A DNA stretch of 64,000 bases. Origin: Owenia fusiformis. Lineage: Eukaryota; Annelida; Polychaeta; Sabellida; Oweniidae. A model generated the notes under the pieces. It saw only the letters and a list, made by a program, of their open reading frames with translations, was not told the DNA's origin and ran no database searches. The stretch is from the NCBI GenBank assembly GCA_903813345.2, contig CAIIXF020000010.1, forward strand, positions 28,670,425-28,734,424. The letters are read 5' to 3'. How positions within the stretch are numbered: the stretch's first letter is position 1; the number at the start of each line of letters is the position of its first letter. Shown one piece after another: positions 12,601 through 24,600 of this stretch. A program made the position numbers and the translations under genes.

Positions 12601-15600
12601 ATTAAGCAATCTTGAAATAGGAATACCAGTATAGCTGGGTAACCATATGGGGAAATGAACCAGAGCAAAAAATAAGGGTCAAAACAAGGACATATTATAA
12701 CACCCTTGTCTTATACAAACTGTCATTATTGTGGCTACTGAGGAGGAATCACGAGTCAAAACATAGCATTTTATTTTCTGAACTGGGAGCCACCATATAC
12801 ATCTCATTAACTCCAACATAAACTGAAAATACAGTTACTATGGTGATCATATTTCTATATAAGGGTTTTGATGAGTTAGAATACAGTATGGGTCCCAAGA
12901 ATTTATTTGATGGATGTCATGTGTCATTGTATCAAAGCTCTTCTGGCACAGGCTCTTTTCTCCTAATTTGGTATCAACTTCATCTATCATCTCTTTAAAA
13001 AGTAGTTTCATTAAAATCATGGTGAGGAAATTTGAATTCCCATTCCTCATCTTTCTGTTGCATTTAAACTGACAAGAAATTATTATGATATGTTTTATCA
13101 TGATCATGTTAGAAGTTATCTTAAATTCAACCCCTAGCCCCAATCTTTGGTTTCCAAAGTATGAATTCTCATTGAACGCACTGGTAAGCAAGTATGTCCG
13201 TTCTTTCCAACTGTCTATTTGCCAGAAACATTGTTTGAGGAACAGAAGGGGACGGGAAGGAGTGAGAAATCAAAAGTCAACAAGATAAAAGATAATGGCA
13301 ACTCCGCGGAGTAGCAAATCCCAACGAACAAAATATCAATTACCGAATTCCAATCAATTATACTCATTACTTTGGTTAAAATTGAAAAATTTAGATTTTA
13401 GAATTGCGAATTCCTGCAAAGCAGCCATTTTGAATTTTCTGAGGTACAAATCTGAAGAATAATACCATAATTGTGATCTACTCCAAAATTCCTTCAATTT
13501 GAGTATAATATAGCCATACTTTGAAGGAATCGAAAAATTATTGCGAAATCGTACATCATAGACAGCCATTTTGAATTTTACGAGGCTCGAATCAGAAAAA
13601 GATACAATATTTGCAATCTACTCTAAATTGCCTTTCATTTGAGTATAATAAAGCTATACTTCAGAAAGATCTAAAAATTAGCGAAAATTACTGTTTTCCT
13701 GACCCCCCATACACGGCCCCTGGGGGTCAGGATGAAAAACACGGAATATATATGAAATAGATAGATGTTGCAAATATACTACCAAAATTTCAAACAATAA
13801 TATTAATTACTTTGGTTTAGAATGAAAAATTTATGATTTTTGCGAAAAAGTCCCGTCATTTTTAAAGCGGCGGCCATCTTGAAAAATTTTTTTTTGCGTA
13901 CAACTATTCACCAATATACATCTTTCCACTAAATATGAAGAAAATCCGTCAACTCGTATTTGAGTTATCTTCCGGACGGACGGACTGACTGACTGACGGG
14001 CGGAGGGCTTCACTATATCCCTACCGAACTTCGTTCGTTGGGATAATAAAATGATATGAAACCATGGGGGTAAAACTACAAAATGATAGCTTCAAAACCT
14101 AAATATCCAATGAAACCATTGTCTTCTTAAGAGCAGATGTTACTAAATTATTACCAGTGTCCAGACAGAATAACAACAAAAGATCCTTTCACCCATAAAA
14201 CCATATTGACCATCCATAGATGTTGCCTCCTTTGTGCATGTAAAAACAGCCTCGGGACAAATATACACCCAAATATGGTAAATTAAACCCGAAATTCCCG
14301 CTATGAAAACCATTGATTAATTTAGCAGCTAACCAAGCCAGGAAAGTACTTTGATACCAAAATGGCCATAAAAGTGAAGTGAACCTAATGAAAAGCTGCA
14401 TGCGTTGTGCGTGCCACTGAAAGATGTTAGTTTATGGAAGCTATTTAAAATTGTCCCCGGTGTGACAAGGTAATTTGTTTGGACATGTGTAGATCTTGCT
14501 TTGCATCCAGGGGGCATGGGGTATAAAATGATCCCAGTAGATTCTAAATCTGATTTGATGACATAGCAGATGCATCTGTGGTATCCACAGCCTCAGCTTC
14601 TCATTTCACGAGCATTAGGCCAAAAGAAACTCATTCTGGTAACTTACCACAAGCTCTGGGAAATCATAATACAGAGGAATCATTTTAATGACATATTTCA
14701 AAAATCTGAACAAATAGTAAACCAATCTTAAGAACTTTTCTATTCAAGTGACACAAAACAATGTAGATGAGATTTCCAAAATATAAAAGCATGGAGGCTC
14801 ACTTGTTTATATCCTCAATGATTAAACTCAATATTGAATCAAAGTGGTAAGGGCATATGAGGGCATAAAAATGTTGGATGTCCCAAATATAAATCGAGTC
14901 CCCTATAATTTCAAAGTAATAAACTCGTAATTACAGTCTCTATCAAATTATAGGTAGAGTAGATTTATCCATAGATATGATACAGACCATATGCCACAAA
15001 GAAGTATCCATATTTTAACATGCTCATGGTTTCAAGATACTGTATCTGTTTTATTTAAAGATGGGGCACCTCTTAAACTTCTTTCTCAAAATTTACAGTT
15101 CACATCATAGTAGGCCAAAAGCAATTATTTACACATAGGATTGAGTGTCTAAAAAATCCCCCCCCCCCAAAATGTATATTTCTATCCATATTTTAAATTG
15201 GCATATTTGTTGTTTTAGGTGGGGAGGACATACAAGATGAAGTCACTTGCATATTAACACACCAAACTCAAAAAGGTCCATCGCTACCTACCTTAATTTT
15301 TATTCATTATTGTAAGCTGTGATTTAAAAGATGATTCTCATACAGCAAAAGACATAAAGCAGATCTTGCACAGAGTAAAGGTGGAAAGATAATTCACAAG
15401 TGTGCAGACAGACAAATATGTAATGTTTAGTAAATACTGACATTCAATAAGTTATGAGAAAATGTAAATAAAATAGCATTTTTTATAAACATTTCATGTA
15501 TTTTATCTTGATTCGATGATTCGTTTATGTCAATAAGTAAATACTCAATTTTGATTGATTTTTTAAAAGTGAACAATATTGACTATTGACTTCTGGTAAT

Positions 15601-18600
15601 GTATACTAAGATACTGATAAGGATATGGCAAACTAACACTGGCAGTTGAATATATGGGATATTTTATATTGAAAAGATGGGACCAAAAGAATATACATTT
15701 CCTCAGTTTATCCATATCAAAATTTTGACTCATCTAAAAAGTACATTGCTGATAAAAACATCTCACATTAAATTGCTCCTAGCACTGAAATGTATTTCTG
15801 GTTTTCACTACCCTTGACACTTGAACATGTAACCTTCAATAATCAAATAAAACCCCCATCGGCATGATGGCCATGTAATGTTTAAAATGCAAAATGAAGT
15901 AGGAAGGAGAGGAATTAGCAAGGAATAAAATTTTTAGATATAACACACGGACTCTAAATAATATAGAAACGTAAGAAAATCATATAGTTTATTCAAATTT
16001 AGAAAAATAGAGTGAAATGAGCATAAGCAGACGGACATTTGAACCCAGGACTAATTGATCAAAATGTCATCTAATATTGTAAGTCCCTCTAGTCACTATT
16101 ACTGAGGAAAGATAATAGAAAAGACACATGATGTCACTCCACCTGGTGGGTCATGACATAACATCTGGTGGGTCATGATATAATAATCCATTATCGAGAC
16201 CAGGTTTTGAGTTACCAATAAAGCCGCACTGTGAATTGAATAACATCATTTCCCATTTTCCATTCTAGATTCAAATTGAATGAACTTTAGAGAAAAGTCA
16301 TGATTACCTTAATTTTAGCCCTCCCTTTAACTTTATTCCTTGCTAATCATAAATGTTGATGAATACCATAGCAACATGAGTTCTGTTTTACATTGACAAC
16401 CTGTCATCGTGCGATGTATTATGAGAACCATAATTAACATCATAATAGAGAAAGGTAATAATGAATTTTTATATGGGAGCCTTAGGACGAGAATCTGGTT
16501 ACATTTTCCCATGAAAATATCAGGAATCATAAAAAATTATTATGACCATAAAAAAGGATATTTCATTTTTGGAAATGGTCAAAACTAAGATCAAAGGGGT
16601 TAGTGATTCCATATGGGAACTGCATGAAGAAATGAAGATATGGTCACGATTTGAACAATGTTGACTGAGCAGGAGTAGTAAATGGTTCTGATGATGAAAT
16701 TAATTTTTTAACAGTTAATCCAATATATGTGTATCACAGCTTGGTACATAGACGCAAGGTATATATACATTACCTGTCTATTATAAACCAAAAGTGATTT
16801 CAATCAATATGACATATGCCACCAATTAAAAAGTCTAAAACATACAGATATAATGACTTGTTAATCCTATAAGTGCAGGCCACCTCTATATCTAGGACCA
16901 TAATCAACAGGACCTTGACCAGCAGGACACTAAACACCAGAGGCCAGATTAAGCAGATCCAATGACACAACAGATTAAACAGATGTATTTTCTCGAGTTC
17001 AAAATGTCCGTCTGCTCATGGTTATTTCACTCAATTTCTCTCTAAAATTTGAATGAACTACCAGTTTTTCTGGCCTTTTATACAATTTAAAGTACCCACT
17101 GTAGATTTTCCTATTTCATTTTATGTTCATTTCACTCATTTTTACTGTATTTCCCATTTTAAATATGTCCACCTTGACTTTTAAAAGATGGTCAATTGTG
17201 ATGATTTTGAACTTTTTGTTGGCAACTGATACCATTACTTACTTTAATACAAGTAGTTGGTTGACATCCAAAACATGAACTCAAAAATATATAAACATGT
17301 AATAATAAAAACCACTAGATTCATATAACCAATGTTTATCAATTTGGCCGAGCAAGCCATTTTACTGACCCTGGACAGAAAACCAGTTTCATAAAAGTTA
17401 TTAAGTCTAGGTAAAATACGTTTTCTGAATTTCATGAAAAATATAACAATTTTTAGAAATGACAAATATTTTCCAGGAAAGATCAAGGATAATATGAACA
17501 GTTGAAAACCTTAGGGTAAATCTGCACCCAGATGGTATAATTGGCTTCCTGGAACTCAAGTTACTGGTAAATAAGGACTTAAACTCCTGGGGACATTTGA
17601 ACCTGTTATTCCTGATTAGTCCAAATCTTTTTAAGATTTCGTTCAATGTCCACAACTCAAATATATTTCTGCGATCGGCTTTTTTCACAAAAACCTCTGT
17701 CAAATTTGAATGCATCCTCCGCAGGCCTCCAGAACTTGTAACTTCTTCTTTGAAGATGGAGGTAGTAGTCCCAGAGGCCTGTGTCCAGAGGGTGATTTTC
17801 TTATACATTTCTGGACTCAACTACATGCCTAATGGGCCTGAAATATCTACCCCTTTCCCATAGTTTGGTTTCACTTACTCAAAAGAGAGATTCATCTCCT
17901 GCTTCATTACTTTAAGCTCTGAGTCCCAGAAGTGACTCCAACAGAAAAAACATCAAATGCAAGAGATGAAACATGAATGAATAAAACTGGAAACAAGTAC
18001 ACCAACCTGTACATTCAGCATGTCAGCAAGAACATTAACAGAACCATCAACAGGCCATAATAATTCACTAATAACAAGACATAATTGTGAAGGAATGAAG
18101 GCCTCTATGTCAAGTCTAAAATACCAGTCTGTCAAAATTAACCTTGCAAAACAAAAACAGAAACAACATAAGCTTAGCCTACATACCTCCTAAATTTCAC
18201 TCAGAAACGTACAACATTATGTATGTGACGGAACCCCTATCAATTTCCATATTCATGCAGTTTTTGAAAGTTACATGTGCATATTGGAAGGGATTTCATG
18301 AAGGTTTATGATTCGGGCCAACAGTAAGCTGTCTGCACAACAACAGCTGTAGTTGATTCCTTGATTTGTGGACCAATAAAACAATTTTCCTAACCACTAA
18401 CAACAAATCTTTTGAGGTGTGCAGTGGGGGGGGGGGGGGGGCTAAAGTAAGTCTTCAAGTACACATTACGTCCAAAAATCAAAATCTCGCCATTAGTTTT
18501 GTACTTCATTTATGGTTTAGTTTGCCCATTTCCTAAAGAGGGACAAGCCCTCCTATTGGTAAGCATGAAATCTCAACTTGATTCAACATCCTACTTTTCC

Positions 18601-21600
18601 CAACTACTACATCAATACTGAGGAACTGGTTACAAGATGTTACAGTATTTTTTCAGACTGACTGATGTGTTGATTTAGCATTGAATGACATAGATAATGT
18701 ATTTTAGGTATACCCTATCTATTTACATTAGCGTTTCTGGTATCCATGCATCGAGAGGTGTAACATCGTTAAAAACCTGCATCTACCACTGTACTCTTAC
18801 TCAATACAAAAACACTTTGAGGAACAGAAAATAGGAGCAGATATCGGTTTCCTGGAACCAAGGGGTATTACATTTTAAAATGCTCAATTCTTTAATTCCA
18901 TCACAGCTTGAGTAACACAAATTTTATTATATCTTTTATTGACTCTTTTTAGATGTCATATCATGACATATTAGTCACTAAGGTAGAGCAGTTCTTCCCA
19001 TTGTCGAGTTGAAGAACTGGTATCTTTATCCTGGCTAGAACCATAGACAATTCTAGCCAGCGCCAGCCTTTTATCGAGTTAGCAGCACTCTAGTAATCGC
19101 CGGTATAGGTCAGCAGTCATAGGTCAAAGACAAATCACAAGAAGTGCTGTGACCTGGGTTTGAACCCAAGACCTCTACTTTTTCAGCCTGAAGCCAGACT
19201 TCCTGCTTTTCAGACCAATGGTGAGATGCTTTGAGAACTTGCACAGGAATCTAGGCAGAGGCTCTCGTTTAAAGTGATATTAAAGTTTCGCTACATATTT
19301 ATATATTACTTTAATAAATGTTGTATCATTATAACTCCTGCATCAAGTCTCAAGTCACCCCCCCCCCCTTCCCTATTTTCTGATTAACATAGAGAGAGAA
19401 TGAGAGTCAGACAGGGGTTTAGTGCAAGACTAGGTACATCGTTAGTCATCCTGCATGGTCAATATAGAGAAGGGGGAGGGGGGTCCAAGTACCTCAGTTT
19501 TAATAAATCAATTTGAAATAAAATTGTCTGCATCATGATTGCCTGATTGCAAATGTTGCTCGTTGATCCATGGGTTTTGATTGACACTTTTGACATATGT
19601 TTCTGACTCTAACAATCTAGCTGAGAAAATTGGCTTCTAACAAATTAAAACCAATCAAACTAAATAGTCAGACTTCTTAATTGTTATGAAAATGGTAAGA
19701 CCAGACCATAAGATCAATTATTCTCAGATATTATCTTATCTTATGTGATCAATTCAAATCAAGAAATTATTTCTAATTTGAATCTTAATATAAGTACATT
19801 CAAGTCACCTACAGTATATACATACATACTTATGACCTGTCTTTGTTGTTAAAATTGTTAATTGGCAAAAATAACAAAAAATTTTCAACTCTAATCAAAT
19901 GATGAGAAAAAAAGAATATTTCCCATCTTCCCAGGATAAAATACATTTAGATTACAACTATGACCTTATATGACCTTTCCAAGATACAAAGGTTCCCTTA
20001 GCAACATGTGATCAATGCAGTAATACAAGCCTATATGCCCAAGGCCCAATACAGTGATTACCCAGTGTCATACAATACAGCCCACCCCTTGGCCCCAATT
20101 TGCTTAGTTGGCATATCTACAGGGTGATGCAGAAGTAACATCAAAGATATTGCCATTTCAATACACGCTGTACTCCATGTCTTATGTCACCTTACATGGT
20201 TATGCTCCACTCTATTTTTCTTAAGAATATGAAAGATTGACTGATTTATGATATTTCTTTCAAATCAACATAGTGAAGCATCTAAATAGTCTTGCATCTA
20301 GCCTCAGTTCATTTTCCTTCTAACGCAGGACTATTTAGCATCATGAGAAATCACGGCCTTCTATTAGCTTCACACTAGTATTTCTGGTTGAAGACAGAAA
20401 GATGTTATGAGTATCAGAATGGATATAGAGCAGTGTTGACGATTTTGAAATTTTATTCTGAATCTTTAGGGAACTAAGTTATAATTCAATGTTAAATGTC
20501 CAAGTCATTTTCAGAAGTGTGATCCATGTGAAGTTTTTTTTCTTTCATCTCCATTGCAGAACAGAAATATGTGATGAGTAAAAAAAATGCACTAGCAGTG
20601 ATTTGTTTTCAGTATCTAATGACCTAGACAAGAACAGCCTTAGGTCACAAGTAATGGGTAAACGAAGGTGTCTTGATTACAGAAGCCTGCAGATTGAGAT
20701 AAATAGTACACAGCCAAGTTTTTAAAGATTACTTAGGATACATAAGATAGTACATGAACCCCCTTTCTAAAAATATTACTCTACTCATATCTAATTAAAG
20801 CATCTAACTTCTGGCCCCAGGCATCAAACCCCTCTGCCCCATCTTCCAGTGGTATCATTACAGGCTCACCCTGTTTCTTGTCATCATTCAAAAATGCCCC
20901 TTTCCCTTCAATGAATTTTACTCCAGGGATGTTTGAATCCTAATGTATTTTGAGATAATTATGGATAAAATTAACCTGGTTGGCTTCCAATGATAATCAA
21001 GCCAAACCCTTTGATGTCGCAATTAAAGGTGAAAAATCAACAGTATGTGAGCATTCGACTGTTATACTCAAAAATAGAAATAACAACAGTGAAATGTGCA
21101 TCTCATTTACGAAGAGAATGCATCTGTATCTTGGGTTTTGATATCGGCCATAGGGCTTTTTTCTTTTTTTTTATTGAAACCAGGAGATTCATCAGCTTAG
21201 GCTGGCCTTAGGGGTATGCATACTTAAATTCTGGGCAATCATTTTGTTGGAATGTAGAATGATATGAACAAACTCAAGAGAAAATTGGGTAAGTACAATT
21301 CTGAAATGTCTTTATAGTTTGCTTCAAACTCCAGTGACTCCCCCCCCCCCCTTCTCCTACCCGAATCCAAGACTAACATACTTATGTCTTCCAAAGGTTT
21401 GGCGAACTATTACAGTCAAGCATGATTTTTCTTACTTTTTATGATCAAGATACCAAAGACCTATCACTAGATCAGGCCAAAGTAAACATAGGACATAAAA
21501 GAAGACATATCCTATGGCTCTTATGTATATATTGATCCATTAAATAACCCTAATATACCCCATAATCTTCAACACCAAAGAAGGACCAGAAACCAGAATC

Positions 21601-24600
21601 ACAAAATAGCAAACCTTCCAAGTTTTATGACCTAATTAAGCATCAAGTAAACCAGTGAATAAATTCACATGAATAAAGGTATGACCATGATTAAACTTGC
21701 CAAATTGAGCAAAGATTGAGGAATAATGAAGGAATGTGTCAAACAATCATCAAAGAGACACTCTTAATGGTATAAAAAAACAAGAAAAAACAATTATTTC
21801 TTTGGCAGTTACTGAGAAATTGAGAGAAATAAACATCACTAGAAAAGAATAATGTCAAAAGGAATACATGCAGATTTCAGTTCTGGAAATTTTATCTTGT
21901 CTATGAAACTGATTTTCTGGATAATATAATCCTAAGTCTTAACCACTTGAGAGATAGGGCATGAGCAAACAGTAATTAAAAACAGAGTACCTAATTACCT
22001 GACAAGCTTAGGTGATATCTGAGATCACGGTGTATAACCCAAACGCTCCTACATGCACGACGGAGCGTTTCATTACTGAAATTAAACAAAGAAACGCTCC
22101 GGAGTAGGAAAACTGGCTGGCGGGAATGATGAGCCGTCTGACGATTTCCCCAATAATGGGAATAAGAGGTATGAGTTACATATTTCGAGTATACCATTCG
22201 ATGGGTGTGATATTCATGTTGTACGTGGCTGGCTGTTGACGTTTGAAGCAATTAGGAAGAGCTATACGAAGCAGTATAGTTATCAAAATTCAAAAACGTA
22301 TTTGACATTCTACCGGTCAAAACCCCTTTTGTCGATACATGTGATTAGTTGAGCCAAGATTAGAGCACCAACGTATATTTTAGTCAAATTCCAATGCTTC
22401 AACGCACCATACATTATCGTAATAGTGATTTGATGACCGAAAATCCAGTCTTAAAAATGATGACATTCTCATATTCAAGAAACGCTCCGATCTGATTAAC
22501 ACAATGAATTGGAAACGCTCCGGTAGTCTAGATCAGTTTAGGAAATATATAGCTTGCCTTTCCTTTTCAGGAAGAGAAAGAAAAGATCTATTATACCCCT
22601 TGGCATCAATAGAAGAAAGATTAATTCACATATAAATTTTCGTTTTTTTCTATAGTTTTATGATTTAGCACATATGTAGGCATGACATCATCTAATGTAT
22701 AGGCTTTAATCAGCTAGTTGCACGTTTAGCACCACCAGGTTCAGATGTTTCAATTTGCCTAACAAGTACAACACGTTTTTAAGAGATAGATTCGATTCGG
22801 GACTCTTCTCTAAGTATCTGAAAATGATATCAAAACAAAATGGTAAGAGCGTTTCTAAAATTGTGTTCTAAATCGACGGAGCGTTTCGAGGAAAACAAGC
22901 GATTTCTCGAGAACAAGTAATGGATTTGGACTGGGATTTTAGGAAATGAGAATATACGAGTTTGTGATCTACTACTTTAACAGAAAGATTAGCGTTTTCA
23001 TAGAAATACTAGTTTAATTCGTAATTTGTGGTCGAAACGTCATCTTCAGATTCGTTCGATCTACACTACGGAGCTTTGATCAAGCAAATAACAGTTTACC
23101 ACCAGAAGTTGAATTAATAAGATCTTTGCTCACGGTATTGTTCATCGAATGGTACATAATATTTCACCATAACATATGATATGTAAGAGAAACGAGAGAA
23201 ACAACACTTACGGTCATAGTGGAATCTTCATTAGCCGCCATTTTATTTCGCTCCGGAGCGTTTCCGCGTAAATGTAACGCTCCGTCGTGCATGTAGGAGC
23301 GTTTGGGTTATACACCGTGGAGATGTCAAAGAAGGGGAGGGGGCAGCCATAATTGATATTTTCAAATATCAAACCAGATTTCTAAAATATGAACTAATGT
23401 CATCTCTCAACAGAATGTTGGGCAGATTCAAATATGATTCAAACTCTACAAAGTACTGAATCAGTGATATTGCAATGAATGATGATTACTATTTTAATGG
23501 TTGGTCACACAGTTTAGATACTAAATACCAGTGTATGATTACCCTTTGCATTGGTTTGACTTCACTTCTTAAAAAAGAGCTTATAATATGGTCTCTACTA
23601 GGCAGAGTGTAGTTTAACTAGACTCTACACGCAGGGTAGTGTATGGTAAGGAAAAATTAAACTTATTATAAATATAGTCACAGTACCAATATTCAAAACT
23701 ACAAAAATGCTGAAAACTATGAATCTCATCCAAATTGCGCAAACTGGGCTGAAGTAGATACAGACCATTCTGATACTCATAGCATCTTTCTGTTTCACCT
23801 GAAACATCTCAGGGCTGAGAAGAAATGAGATGTCATGTTGTATCATGATGGATACAGACAGCAATTTTAGAATGGGGAGGAGATGATCACCACAACCTCA
23901 TCAATCTAGATACATGGCTATATTTCATCTTATCTCAGAGGGGAGCTACTTGAACAAGAAGATACCTCCCCTCATAGAAAATGGAAAAATCATTAATACC
24001 TTCCTTAGAAAGATATAAACCTGAGGTACACAAAAAGATAAAAAATCAATTTCTAACTTAACATTGAAGATTGTAAAGAAATGTTTGATTTCTTTCAAAT
24101 TTGGATGGATATTAAGCCAATGGCATAAAATTACCATGACAAGAGTTGAATATTTGAGCATCTCTGACATACCACTGACTGTGATGGTTTACTATAAGAT
24201 GAAAGCCTCACAGATAGGGGAGAAGAACATGTTATAAGACACCAGGATGTGTCAAATAGTATCGACAAACATGTACTTTCATCCTTTACTTGAACATTTT
24301 AGCTTTGCTCATATCAACAATTACTATGCTCAAAATAGTGTCCTCTCTCATTCCTTATCTACACAACAAGATGATACTGGACATGCATACTTTCAAAAAA
24401 CATTTACCCTAAGAGAATTCAAGAACTGGACTGAATTCCTTCACTGTTCATATATTAACATTTCTGTGTTTACTTCATATTCAGATTTTGCTTGAGGTCT
24501 AATTTAGATGTAGGATTTTACCATCAAAGTTGAATTAACTTTAGTTTGAACCAGCTTGTGGGTTGACAGTTTACCCACAATCGAAATGTCCGTCTGCTCA

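Noticed and set aside
19081-19200. Intact tRNA gene around GGGTTTGAACCC
   Set aside because: The T-arm-like palindrome is present but no acceptor stem, D-arm or A box could be paired, so only a possible SINE is listed.
22026-22069. A full recombination signal sequence (heptamer, 12 or 23 spacer, nonamer) at the Transib-like end
   Set aside because: Only the heptamer-like CACGGTG is present; no A-rich nonamer lies at the expected spacing.
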